Origin: JABWBJ01 sp036507855
GTDB lineage: Bacteria; Gemmatimonadota; Gemmatimonadetes; Gemmatimonadales; Gemmatimonadaceae
Assembly (NCBI GenBank): GCA_036507855.1
Contig: DATCIJ010000125.1
Location: 1 to 24,144 of the forward strand
Reading direction: 5' to 3'
DNA: 24,144 nt
In this document: in pieces, positions 6,081 to 14,356 of the stretch
How the letters are laid out: every line of letters begins with the position of its first letter
Position numbering within the stretch: position 1 is the first letter of the stretch
Made by a program: the position numbers and the translations under genes
The notes under the pieces: model-generated
Databases searched by the model: none
What the model was told of the DNA's origin: nothing
The model's input: the letters and a program-made list of their open reading frames with translations, nothing else

Positions 6081-8174
6081 TCACTCGATCGACTGATTCC
6101 GCCACCGAAGCTGGACCATGGCCCTCCGGCCCGTAAACCCGGGCCAGCTATCGCCCATCTGCCGGTCGAGCAGGTTGGTCACCTCGGCGCTAAGCTCGAA
6201 CCGGGTACCGATCAACCGTGACAGCCGCGCATCCAACTGCGGGTACGCCCCCCGAAACACCGTCACCGTCCCGACAGAGTCCCGCGAAATGGGTGTCCGC
6301 GCGATGTACGCGAAACGTAACGTGGCGCGGGTCCAGGAGGCGACGGGCCCGGTTCCTGAAGCACGGACCGTGAACGGTGTGCGTCCAAGCAGCGAGCTGC
6401 CGGTCGAGGCGTCACGAGTCCAGAGTCGCTCACCGGCCGCCTCCAGTCGCCAGTCGCCTGCCATCAGGCCGCTTTCGATCTCCAGGCCGCGTGTCCACCC
6501 CCTCGCGACATTGTTATAGGTGTACGTGCCGGTAGCGTCCGGGGCCCCTGTCTCGATGAAATCGCGGTAGTCGGCGTTGAAGCCCGTCGTTTGCAGGAAT
6601 GCGTTCGCTCCGGACCACTCCGCACCCAGCGAGGTGCTCGTCGAGCGTTCCGGTCGCAGATCGGGATTCCCGTAGACCGCGTATCCGGCCGCGGCGTTTA
6701 CAAACGAGAGATACAACTCCTTGAAGTCCGGCGCCCGGAATCCGCGTCCGATCGAGCCGCGAAGAGCGAGGTTCTCACGCGGACGGATCAGGGCCGCGAA
6801 CCGGGGCGCGACGAACCGCCCCCAACGATCGCTCCACGACACGCGCGCACCAGGCGTCACGATGAGTGATCCCACGGAGACGGTGGCCTGCGCGAACGGC
6901 TCGACGCCTGTCAGGGCGCTCGTATTCTCCGACAGGCGATCGGCGTCGATCCACTCCCGGCGAAGGGCAACGCCCGCATCCAGCACGCCCGGACCACGGG
7001 CGCCACTCCAGTGAAGCTCGCCTTGCAGAAGTCGCTGGCGGTCGCGCGACCCACTGTCGGAGGCTGGTGTGTCGCGCGTGGCGGCGCGCGAAAGATGATC
7101 GAACGCAGAGCCGGCAATCGTCAGGCTCACCTTGTCGACCCGCCCGTCACGATGGCCCGCGAGACGCAAAGACGATTGTACGTTGTCGCCAAAGTGAAAA
7201 AGTTGGCCGGTGCGGTATCTCTGCCGTTCGATAATGGAGAGCGCGCCCCATTCGAGCCGCTTCAGCGAATCAATGTCCCAGTGGCCGCGGGTCGAGCCGT
7301 AGGCGCGGCGCGAATAGGTCGCGACGTCCGACGACACGCCGGAAACGAGGTCCATACCCTGGTAGCCGCCATCGACCGCGGCCGAGAGGGTGCCTTGGCG
7401 CCAACCGGCATCAGCAGAAACTTCCTTGCGACCGTGTGAGCCAGACGTTGTCGTGAGGCCGGCCGCCACGCCGGTTTCGGGGCCGGACCTGGTGATCACG
7501 TTGATCACACCGCCGATCGCGTCGGTGCCGTACAGCGTCGACTGCGGTCCCTTCACGATCTCGATGCGCTCGATGCCTGAGACCGGGATCCGGGCCAGGT
7601 CCATCGTACCGTTCACGCGCCCGATCAGTGGCTGCCCGTCGAGCAGCACCAGCACTCGGCGTGACCCGAAACCGCGCAGCTGTACACCACTTCCGGACGG
7701 AACACCGCCGTCCAGCTGTATCCCTACTCGTTCAGTGAGCACCGCCGCCAGGTCGGACGGACCCTGCCTGAGGTCGCGGGACGTGATCAGTTCCGTCTCG
7801 ACCACCGCATCGGCGAGCCGCTGCTCGCGGCGTGCGGCCGTCACGATGATCTCGCTCAGCGGCACGATCGCCTGAGGCATCGCCAGCTGCACCGTCAGAC
7901 TGGCTCCGTCAACCACGATCACCGTGTCGCGATGCCGGTATCCGATCGCGAGCACGCGCACCCGATGCGTCCCGGAAGTCACTGACCCGCGCCAGCGACC
8001 GAACGCATCCGTCCGGCCAACGGGAGCGGAACCACTGTCCATCACGATCGCCGCACCAGGCACCGGACGAAGATCCGCGCCCGTCGTCGCATCGACGGTG
8101 AGCGTCACGGCTCCCTGCGCCCCAATGTTCACGTGCGCGACGACCAGGACCGCCGCCAGGGCCGCGGCATGCAT
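6081..8174 (-). CDS. TonB-dependent outer-membrane receptor
   Basis: Outer-membrane 22-strand barrel for active import powered by TonB-ExbBD. 697 residues. A short hydrophobic signal peptide (1-20) is followed by a carboxypeptidase-regulatory-like domain (about 22-100), a TonB box region (SEIIVTAARR), and a plug with VLLDGQPL and RIEIVKGPQSTLYGTDAIGGVINVIT. The barrel carries the GFRAPDFKELYL and GNPDLRPE motifs (FRAP/NPxL) typical of haem and related receptors. The His usually found between FRAP and NPxL in haem receptors is not seen; Tyr and Ala residues fill that stretch. Its ATG overlaps the HmuY-like gene's stop (TAATG), so the two are translationally coupled. Likely ligand haem, siderophore or another cofactor; not settled by sequence. 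Confidence 0.92.
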   Translation of the reverse strand: MHAAALAAVLVVAHVNIGAQGAVTLTVDATTGADLRPVPGAAIVMDSGSAPVGRTDAFGRWRGSVTSGTHRVRVLAIGYRHRDTVIVVDGASLTVQLAMPQAIVPLSEIIVTAARREQRLADAVVETELITSRDLRQGPSDLAAVLTERVGIQLDGGVPSGSGVQLRGFGSRRVLVLLDGQPLIGRVNGTMDLARIPVSGIERIEIVKGPQSTLYGTDAIGGVINVITRSGPETGVAAGLTTTSGSHGRKEVSADAGWRQGTLSAAVDGGYQGMDLVSGVSSDVATYSRRAYGSTRGHWDIDSLKRLEWGALSIIERQRYRTGQLFHFGDNVQSSLRLAGHRDGRVDKVSLTIAGSAFDHLSRAATRDTPASDSGSRDRQRLLQGELHWSGARGPGVLDAGVALRREWIDADRLSENTSALTGVEPFAQATVSVGSLIVTPGARVSWSDRWGRFVAPRFAALIRPRENLALRGSIGRGFRAPDFKELYLSFVNAAAGYAVYGNPDLRPERSTSTSLGAEWSGANAFLQTTGFNADYRDFIETGAPDATGTYTYNNVARGWTRGLEIESGLMAGDWRLEAAGERLWTRDASTGSSLLGRTPFTVRASGTGPVASWTRATLRFAYIARTPISRDSVGTVTVFRGAYPQLDARLSRLIGTRFELSAEVTNLLDRQMGDSWPGFTGRRAMVQLRWRNQSIE

Positions 8175-9244
8175 TACGGCACCCGCGAGGAACGTATCGT
8201 GATCTGCCGGGGTGCCCCGGAGGCCCCATAGTAACTCGTGATGTGGACCTTGTAGACCGCGTCATCCCGCTTGACGAGATAGACGTTGAAGTTGGGCCAG
8301 ATCTGATTGTCGGTTCCGGTGATGTTGTAGCGATACCAGGGAGACGACACGAAGACGCCGCCGTACGAATCGGAGCGGTAGGCCACGGCGGGAGCGGACG
8401 ATGCGTACTCGGACGTGATCAGGCTGAACGCCGTGGTCTGATCCAGGACCGCGCTCACGCCGCCGGAACCACTCACGCCTCCATTGATGCGAATCTCGTA
8501 GCCGGAGAGTCGCAGGTCCCACGAGCTCGTCGACGCGACCGGACCAAGCGCCACGTCCAGGTACACCGGACCAGCCGACAGGTCCAGCGTGCGTGTCGAA
8601 ACCGCGCCGAACGACGCACCGCTCGAAGGTTGAATGGCGTATTCCACCGTGACGTTCCCGGCGCTGGTTGCCGTTGCACCAGAAACCGCGGTGACTCGGA
8701 ATTTCGCCAGGATCACCCCACTCACAGTCCGCCTGACTATCCACGCGCGTGAGGGCGCGGCGGCCGCGGCGCCTCCCGTTCCGGTAACCCAGCCACTGAT
8801 CGCGGGGTTGAGCGCGTCCGCGATGAACGTCGCCGCCGCCGGGACATTGGCCGTGGTGACTGCCTCAAACGCGGCCAGCTGGTTGGCTGGCGTCATGGCC
8901 TGCAGTTCCGCTACCGTCGCGCCGGAGTTGGCGCAGAGGCAGTACGCCGTGACGCCGCCCGGACCGGCGGCTCCGCCGTTGACGGTCACGGATGTCGCGA
9001 ACAGCGCCATGTCCCACGCCGTCGAGGTGGTGGGATCATTCACGGAGACGGTGCTGGCCGGATCGCCGAGTTTTACGTAGGCTGGCGACGCCGATGCGTC
9101 GACCGTGATCTCCGCGGTGACCGGAGGCGGTGGAGGTTCCGTGGTCGAGTCGGAGCAGGCGGCGGCGAAGAACAGGCCGGCGGCCGCGGGAGCGCCGACG
9201 AGCGCGCGCCTAACGAAGGGCCGGCGCGGGAAGCGGAGCATCAT
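8174..9244 (-). CDS. HmuY-like lipoprotein with two HmuY-type domains
   Basis: Predicted surface or outer-membrane lipoprotein of 356 residues. ATG at 9244 (or the adjacent ATG at 9241) starts a signal peptide with lipobox FFAAAC; a low-complexity SDSTTEPPPPP linker follows. Two similar halves each carry the HmuY hallmark WD-(M/L)-x-L followed by a VNGG/INGG turn: WDMALFATSVTVNGG and WDLRLSGYEIRINGG. The C-terminus has the family's YLVKRDDAVYKVHITSYYG and ends in ITIRSSRV. HmuY of Porphyromonas captures haem and passes it to the receptor HmuR; here the TonB receptor is directly downstream and coupled. Only one His is present in the mature protein, so bis-His haem binding as in HmuY is not supported. 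The start overlaps the upstream membrane-protein gene by 35 bases. Confidence 0.8.
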   Translation of the reverse strand: MMLRFPRRPFVRRALVGAPAAAGLFFAAACSDSTTEPPPPPVTAEITVDASASPAYVKLGDPASTVSVNDPTTSTAWDMALFATSVTVNGGAAGPGGVTAYCLCANSGATVAELQAMTPANQLAAFEAVTTANVPAAATFIADALNPAISGWVTGTGGAAAAAPSRAWIVRRTVSGVILAKFRVTAVSGATATSAGNVTVEYAIQPSSGASFGAVSTRTLDLSAGPVYLDVALGPVASTSSWDLRLSGYEIRINGGVSGSGGVSAVLDQTTAFSLITSEYASSAPAVAYRSDSYGGVFVSSPWYRYNITGTDNQIWPNFNVYLVKRDDAVYKVHITSYYGASGAPRQITIRSSRVP

Positions 9245-9962
9245 GAGTGGAGGTCTCCATGGCTGTCGGGCCTCGGGTGGCGCGACGGTAGCCGAGATAG
9301 ATGAGGATGATCCCGAGGAACTCGGTGACGTAGAGGACTTCGGTGTGGCCGAAGCGCGTGAAGCTCCCACCGATGCCGGGCAGCAGCGCTCCAAAAGCGA
9401 TCAGCGCGTTGCCCTCGGCGCGCGCCCGGGTCTCACGCCGGCGCCAGAAGTACACGGCCGACTTCGCCGCCCCTCCGACCAGGAAGATGAAGGCGTAGAG
9501 GTTGATGAACGGGCTGAATGCGCGCACCCACGGCCAGGCCATGACCCGGCCGGTGAGCCGGTACGGTTCGACGAGTTCATACTGCAGCGGGACGATCAGC
9601 ACGAACGCAGCCGCCACCGTCACAGTGGCGACGAGCGCGACCGACAGAATGTCCGCAACTCGACGAGGCACGTGGAGGTAGGCGGCGCCTTGCGCCAGTG
9701 GGGCGCCGCCCAGCAGCGCACCGGTGATGTACCACGCGCGGAACAGCCATTCCTGCCAGCCGAAGACCGTAACCGAGGCCTCAACCGCCGTTCCCGCCGC
9801 GTAGGTCAGCGCGCCAATCGTCCACCACAGCAAATGCGGGCCGCCGCGCGCGCGGTATCGGCGCGCCAGCGAGGCCGCGAGGGCGAGCGCGATGACCGTC
9901 GTGACGATCGGGATGTAGTGAACGAACGTTGGCACGGCCGCAACCTGCGGCCGCGGCCACAT
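9210..9962 (-). CDS. Hypothetical integral membrane protein with about seven helices
   Basis: I do not recognise the family. 250 residues with roughly seven hydrophobic helices: near 14-33, 44-68, 72-92, 103-124, 147-170, 186-200 and 207-226, joined by short Arg-rich loops. No catalytic motif and no attached kinase or GGDEF domain is visible. It is first in a three-gene unit with the HmuY-like lipoprotein and TonB receptor and overlaps the former by 35 bases, so a role in the same uptake process (inner-membrane transport or sensing) is inferred. ATG at 9962 is chosen; GGAG touches it directly, too close for a ribosome site, and a GTG nine codons in is an alternative. Confidence 0.7.
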   Translation of the reverse strand: MWPRPQVAAVPTFVHYIPIVTTVIALALAASLARRYRARGGPHLLWWTIGALTYAAGTAVEASVTVFGWQEWLFRAWYITGALLGGAPLAQGAAYLHVPRRVADILSVALVATVTVAAAFVLIVPLQYELVEPYRLTGRVMAWPWVRAFSPFINLYAFIFLVGGAAKSAVYFWRRRETRARAEGNALIAFGALLPGIGGSFTRFGHTEVLYVTEFLGIILIYLGYRRATRGPTAMETSTHDAPLPAPALR

Positions 9963-9974
9963 CTCCGACTATCC

Positions 9975-10072
9975 GGTCTTCTACGGTGGGGGATCCACCG
10001 AGACCGTGTAGGGGGTTCCCCGTTGGCGTGAGGATAGCCCGCCGGGCGGGGAACACCGCCAAAGCCGCTTTG
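9975..10072 (-). promoter_or_regulatory. Structured leader upstream of the uptake operon
   Basis: Three nested or consecutive inverted repeats precede the membrane-protein start. GGTCT plus CGGTGG (9975-9989) pair with CCACCG plus AGACC (9995-10005). GTTCCCCG (10015-10022) pairs with CGGGGAAC (10047-10054). CAAAGC-C-GCTTTG spans 10060-10072. The first hairpin ends 13 bases before the ATG at 9962. It does not match the cobalamin-riboswitch B12 box or other leaders I can recognise. It could be an RNA regulator or operator sites; the evidence is pairing only. Confidence 0.35.
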
Positions 10073-10218
10073 ACGTTGCCCCGCCAACCACGTCCGTTTC
10101 GTTGAAGCGGATCGCGCCGACGACTGCCCGCGAACGAATCACGATGCTATGTTCATGCCCGTGAACAGGTTGGACCTGCGACACATCGGGTGGAACGGGC
10201 GAATTGCGGGTCGTTTCT

Positions 10219-10249
10219 CCCAGCTCCCATCTCCCATCTCCCATCTCCC
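10219..10249. repeat. GGGAGAT heptamer array 2, upstream of lon (C-rich on plus strand)
   Basis: Five CCC tracts start at 10219, 10226, 10233, 10240 and 10247, spaced by 4 bases (AGCT once, then ATCT). The minus strand therefore has five G3 tracts in a G-quadruplex pattern. It ends two bases before the GTG at 10252 taken as the lon start. As at the other two copies, the G-rich strand is the template of the downstream gene. Confidence 0.9.
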
Positions 10250-10251
10250 AA

Positions 10252-12723
10252 GTGGCCCGTCCCCAACGCCGTGACGAAATCCTGGGCGCGGAGCTCCCGC
10301 CCTCGCTACCGATCATGGCGCTCCGCTCCACGATCGTGTATCCGCTCGGCACGATCGCGGTGCAGATGGGCGCTCCGGAGAACCTCGCCCTGCTCCGGGA
10401 CAATGAAGACTCGGGACTGGTCGTGGGGCTCGTGGTCGCCGGCGGCGAATCGGACGAACCGCTCGACCAGGAGAAGTTCGTGGGCCGCGTCGGCGTCGCC
10501 GCACGGGTGCACGAGCGCATCAACCTTCCCGGCGACACCGTCCAGATCACGCTCCAGGGCCTCCGCCGCATAACGATCGAGTCGATCGAGAAGACGGAGC
10601 CGTACGTCATCGCCAGGGTGAAGCCGGCGCGCGAATCGCCGGCCGATCCGGCGGAACTCGACGACCTGGTCGCGCGCATCGTGGCGGCGGCCGAGACGCT
10701 GGCCAACCTCATCGACCGCATCCCTGACGAGGTGCCGCAGATCCTGAAGATGAACGTCTCCGACCCGGGGCGGTTCGCCGACCTCGCGGCGACGAACCTG
10801 AACTTCCGGATCTCGGACAAGGACGAGGTCCTCCAGCGGCTCGACGTCGGTCAACGGCTCCAGTTCATCCTGTCGCGGCTCGAGCGGGAAGTGGGCCGGG
10901 CGCGCGTGATGGAAGACGTGAAGCGCACGACCGAGGTGAAGATCGAGCAGCACCAGCGCGAGTTCTACCTGCGGCAACAGCTCCGCGCGATCCAGACCGA
11001 ACTTGGAGAGACGGATCCCGGCGAGAAGGAAGCGATCGAGATCCTGAAGAAGATCGACGAGGCGAACCTTCCCGAGCGCGCGGGCCAGGAGGCACGGCGC
11101 GAGGTCGAGCGGTTGCGCATGCTCTCGCCGGCGTCGTCGGAGTACCAGGTCATCCGCACCTACCTCGACTGGATCCTGACGCTGCCCTGGAACAAGAAGA
11201 CGGGGACCGAGGAGATCGAGCTGAAGAAGATCGAGGAAGCGCTCGATTCGCGGCACTACGGACTGAACGAGGCGAAGGAGCGGATCATCGAGTACCTGGC
11301 GGTGCGCAAGCTGCGCGGCGGCGATCCGCACGGTCCGATCCTGTGCTTCGTGGGGCCGCCCGGGACCGGAAAGACTTCGTTAGGCATCGCGATCGCCTCG
11401 TCCATCGGGCGGGCGTTCTATCGCATCGCGGTGGGCGGCGTGCGGGATGAAGCCGAGATCCGCGGCCACCGCCGCACGTACGTCGGGGCGATGCCGGGGC
11501 TGCTCATCCAGGCCCTGCGCCGCGTCGCCGTGCGCGACCCGGTCATGATGATCGACGAGATCGACAAGATGGCGGGGGGCGGCGCCTCGGGTGACCCGAC
11601 CGCAGCCATGCTCGAGGTCCTCGATCCGGCGCAAAACCATGATTTCGTGGATCACTACCTCAACCTCCAGTTCGACCTGTCGTCGGTCTTGTTCATCTGC
11701 ACTGCCAACAACCTGTTCGACATCCCCGCCCCGCTCCGCGACCGCATGGAGGTCATCCGCATCGCCGGGTACACGGTCGAGGAGAAGGTCGAGATCGCGT
11801 GGCGCTACCTGCTGCCGCAGCTCCTCACCGACCACGGTATCTCGGTGACCGACATCCAGTTCACCGACGAGGCGTTCGGATTCATCTCGAGCCGGTATTC
11901 GCGCGAGGCCGGCCTCCGGAACTTCGAGCGCAACCTCGCGGCGATCATGCGCAGGCGGGCGCGCAAGAAGGCGGAAGGAGAGGAAGGCGCCTGGATCATC
12001 GACAACGACAAGGTCGAGGAAATCCTCGGCGCCCCTCGTTATGCATCGGAGGAGGCGGAGAAGGAACCCGAGGTGGGCGCGGTCACCGGCCTGGCCTGGA
12101 CGTCGACGGGCGGCGACATCATGACCATCGAGGCGCTGCGAATGCCAGGCACCGGCAAGCTCACCGTCACCGGGCAGCTGGGCGACGTGATGCGCGAGTC
12201 GGTCGATGCGGCGTATTCGTGGGTGCGCTCGCGGTCCGTCCACCTTGGCGCGGTCGAGAAGGAGTTCAAAGAGACCGACCTGCACATCCACTTCCCGGCG
12301 GGATCCGTGCCGAAAGACGGACCGAGCGCCGGGGTCGCCGTGACCCTGGCGATCGCGAGCGTGCTGTCGCGGCGACCGGTACGGCGCGACGTCGCCATGA
12401 CGGGCGAGGTGACCCTGCGCGGCAAGGTGCTGGAAATCGGCGGCGTGAAGGAGAAGACCCTGGCCGCGTACCGCGCCGGGCTGCGCGAGGTGATTCTCCC
12501 CAGGGGGAACCAGAAGGACCTGCGCGAAATTCCCGATGAGATCAAGAAGCACATGGTCTTCACCTTCGTGTCGACCATGGATGAGGTGCTGCGGCACGCA
12601 CTCCTGCCGAAGGTGGCCGTCGCCGATCAGGTGAAGGAAGCGGCGATCGAGCCGGCCACGCGGACGCCTACTTCAACCGCGATAGCGCCTCCCTGGCCTG
12701 CTTCAGGTTCGGGTCCATCGTAG
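10252..12723 (+). CDS. lon: ATP-dependent protease Lon
   Basis: Cytoplasmic AAA+ serine protease that degrades misfolded and regulatory proteins as a hexamer. About 823 residues. The LonN substrate-binding domain begins at LPSLPIMALRSTIVYPLG. A coiled middle region is followed by the ATPase with Walker A GPPGTGKTS (from residue 368), MMIDEIDK and the KMAGGGASGDPTAAMLEVLDPAQN block. The protease domain has catalytic Ser692 in KDGPSAG and Lys735 in GGVKEK, 43 residues apart as in E. coli Lon. GTG at 10252 is chosen. A TTG at 10204 would add array peptide (SSHLPSPIS), while ATG at 10315 would cut the first strand of LonN. The last 19 codons, including the stop, overlap the convergent TPR gene by 56 bp and encode an unconserved Pro/Ser tail. 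No CIRCE element is seen. Confidence 0.96.
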   Translation: MARPQRRDEILGAELPPSLPIMALRSTIVYPLGTIAVQMGAPENLALLRDNEDSGLVVGLVVAGGESDEPLDQEKFVGRVGVAARVHERINLPGDTVQITLQGLRRITIESIEKTEPYVIARVKPARESPADPAELDDLVARIVAAAETLANLIDRIPDEVPQILKMNVSDPGRFADLAATNLNFRISDKDEVLQRLDVGQRLQFILSRLEREVGRARVMEDVKRTTEVKIEQHQREFYLRQQLRAIQTELGETDPGEKEAIEILKKIDEANLPERAGQEARREVERLRMLSPASSEYQVIRTYLDWILTLPWNKKTGTEEIELKKIEEALDSRHYGLNEAKERIIEYLAVRKLRGGDPHGPILCFVGPPGTGKTSLGIAIASSIGRAFYRIAVGGVRDEAEIRGHRRTYVGAMPGLLIQALRRVAVRDPVMMIDEIDKMAGGGASGDPTAAMLEVLDPAQNHDFVDHYLNLQFDLSSVLFICTANNLFDIPAPLRDRMEVIRIAGYTVEEKVEIAWRYLLPQLLTDHGISVTDIQFTDEAFGFISSRYSREAGLRNFERNLAAIMRRRARKKAEGEEGAWIIDNDKVEEILGAPRYASEEAEKEPEVGAVTGLAWTSTGGDIMTIEALRMPGTGKLTVTGQLGDVMRESVDAAYSWVRSRSVHLGAVEKEFKETDLHIHFPAGSVPKDGPSAGVAVTLAIASVLSRRPVRRDVAMTGEVTLRGKVLEIGGVKEKTLAAYRAGLREVILPRGNQKDLREIPDEIKKHMVFTFVSTMDEVLRHALLPKVAVADQVKEAAIEPATRTPTSTAIAPPWPASGSGPS

Positions 12724-13642
12724 TCGCGGCCTCGAAAGCCTGGCGCGCGGCGGCGGAGTCTCCACGACGCTCGGCGATCATTCCCAGTCGCCAGTGCGTT
12801 AGGGCCAGCGATGGTTCGTCAGGTTGCGGCGTGTGTAGCTGGTAGAAACGCAGCGCTGATTCCCCGCGATCGAGCTGTTCTCCGGATTCGGCGGCGACGC
12901 GACCGATGGCATACAGGACCACAGGCAGCTCCGGCTGGATCCGTTCGAGACGATCGATGGCCGACCAGGCCAGCGCCCATTGCTTCCGCGTGAGCTGAAC
13001 GTCCACCAGCACGAGGTATGGCGCAGTGCTGTCGGGGAATTGGGTGATCAGCCCCTCATGGGCGCCGATCAGGCCGAGCGTGTCTCTGGCGGCGAACGCC
13101 ACGTTGGCGTAGGCCATGCCGCCCCGGTACGGGTCGAGCTTCGCGATCTCCTCGGCCTGTTGTCGCGCGCGGTCGATCCCGCCGCCTACAAACCGCGGCG
13201 CCAGAAGGTAATAGCGGACCAGTCCCTCGCGCGGTGCGACGTAGGCTGAATCGAGCGCCACAGCTTTCTCGAATTCCCCCTTCGTCCGCCGCGCGAGACC
13301 CGGTTGGCGAAACGGGTTGGCGCGCGCAACCTGCTCGCCGGATGCTCGGCCGAACCAGAAGTGATATACAGCGTTCGCGGGGTCCGCCTTGACCGCCCTC
13401 TCGAACTCCGCGCCCGCCGGGCCGAATTTCTGTTCAGCGAGAAGACGGCAGCCTCGCAGGAACGCTGCCCGGTCGCCCGTCTCGCGTTCGATCAGGGGCT
13501 GAAGTGCGTCGATGTTCGCCGGCCGGGGGTCGTCGCTGACGCGAATGCAGGCACGCTCCAGTTCGCGAGTCCCGTCCGCCTGCGCGCCGAGCATGTTCCC
13601 GGTGGCGAGCAAGGCAAAGATCGGAAGGACTGTAACGCGCAT
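12668..13642 (-). CDS. Exported TPR-repeat protein
   Basis: About 324 residues from ATG at 13642, which gives a signal peptide (MRVTVLPIFALLATGNMLGAQA); the frame stays open another 29 codons without homology. TPR-like helical repeats include AEFERAVKADPANAVYHFWFG, GEFEKAVALDSAYVAPREGL and, at the end, AARQAFEAATTMDPNLKQAREAL. Such proteins are periplasmic or membrane-associated scaffolds; the partner is unknown. Its 3' end overlaps lon tail-to-tail by 56 bp, so the two transcripts are antisense there. The upstream 214-bp gap to the divergent PqiA-like gene must hold both promoters. Confidence 0.8.
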   Translation of the reverse strand: MRVTVLPIFALLATGNMLGAQADGTRELERACIRVSDDPRPANIDALQPLIERETGDRAAFLRGCRLLAEQKFGPAGAEFERAVKADPANAVYHFWFGRASGEQVARANPFRQPGLARRTKGEFEKAVALDSAYVAPREGLVRYYLLAPRFVGGGIDRARQQAEEIAKLDPYRGGMAYANVAFAARDTLGLIGAHEGLITQFPDSTAPYLVLVDVQLTRKQWALAWSAIDRLERIQPELPVVLYAIGRVAAESGEQLDRGESALRFYQLHTPQPDEPSLALTHWRLGMIAERRGDSAAARQAFEAATTMDPNLKQAREALSRLK

Positions 13643-13856
13643 CGGAGATCGCGGAGGGTCAGAGCCGATAAGATAGAGAAGCAAGCTTCGCGCCAAACAG
13701 TTGCGCTCAGCCCTTGGCTCCAGACCCAACTACGAAAGCTCCCGGGAGCCGGAGACGGAAGATGTGGTACCCGGAGCACTTACCCGTGATTTCGCGCGTC
13801 GCCATTCTCCAGCCGGCGCACGGTGAGGGCGGTCGCCACAACCCCGGCCGAATCCA
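13643..13856. promoter_or_regulatory. Divergent promoter region, TPR gene / PqiA-like gene
   Basis: Gene-free 214 bp between two divergent starts. On the minus strand TTGGCG (13691-13696) with TATCTT (13670-13675, spacer 15) or TCTTAT (13668-13673, spacer 17) is a weak sigma-70-like candidate for the TPR gene. A 12-bp perfect palindrome, GCTCCCGGGAGC, lies at 13738-13749. No good ribosome site is seen for either gene. Confidence 0.25.
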
Positions 13857-14354
13857 ATGACCCCACGAAACTGGCTGGCCCTGCTGTTGACTCTCGTCTC
13901 GATCGGCCTGCTGATCCCCGGATTGACTCAGCCCGTGCTGACGATCGTCGCGAGCGTCGACCTGCTCGGCGTCACGAGGGAGATCTTCCGGCAGACGCAG
14001 AGCGTGTTGCAGGCAGTACGGACGTTGCACGAATCGGACAACGACTTCGTCGCTGGGCTCATCCTGTTCTTCAGCGTGACCGTGCCGTTCCTGAAGGGCC
14101 TCGCGCTCCTGATCATCCTGGCACTTCGCAATCCGAAGTCACGTTACCGGCTGTATCTCATAGTCCGGTCACTGAGCAAATGGGCGATGGCCGATGTCTT
14201 TGCGGTCGGCGTGTTCATCGCCATGCTTGCGGCCCGGGGGTCGACCAACCTGGACGGAATCTCCGGGCCGGGTTTCTACTATTTCGCGGCGTACTGCCTG
14301 GTGTCGAACCTGGCGTTCCAGGTTCTCGAGGTCAGGGAGCCGTTGATGGCGTAA
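13857..14354 (+). CDS. PqiA-like (paraquat-inducible protein A) membrane protein
   Basis: 165 residues with four predicted helices: 6-26, about 66-90, 115-132 and 140-157. The segment KWAMADVFAVGVFIAMLAA followed by a GPGFYYFAAY block matches the PqiA domain, in which W-x-M-x-DVF is the typical core. E. coli PqiA has two such domains and works with the MCE protein PqiB in envelope lipid transport; here there is a single domain and no MCE partner nearby, so its role is uncertain. ATG at 13857 is used without a clear ribosome site. It ends only two bases from the convergent DUF4399 stop. Confidence 0.75.
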   Translation: MTPRNWLALLLTLVSIGLLIPGLTQPVLTIVASVDLLGVTREIFRQTQSVLQAVRTLHESDNDFVAGLILFFSVTVPFLKGLALLIILALRNPKSRYRLYLIVRSLSKWAMADVFAVGVFIAMLAARGSTNLDGISGPGFYYFAAYCLVSNLAFQVLEVREPLMA

Positions 14355-14356
14355 GC

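Noticed and set aside
9963..10203. Cobalamin riboswitch before a TonB-receptor operon
   Set aside because: I looked for the B12 box on both strands and found no match; only unclassified hairpins are present.
9981..10820. Minus-strand frame of 279 codons opposite the lon start
   Set aside because: It is antisense to the LonN domain and crosses the GGGAGAT array; no recognisable domain.
11380..12597. Minus-strand frame of 405 codons inside lon
   Set aside because: Antisense shadow of the Lon ATPase and protease domains, with His/Arg/Asp-rich low-complexity translation.
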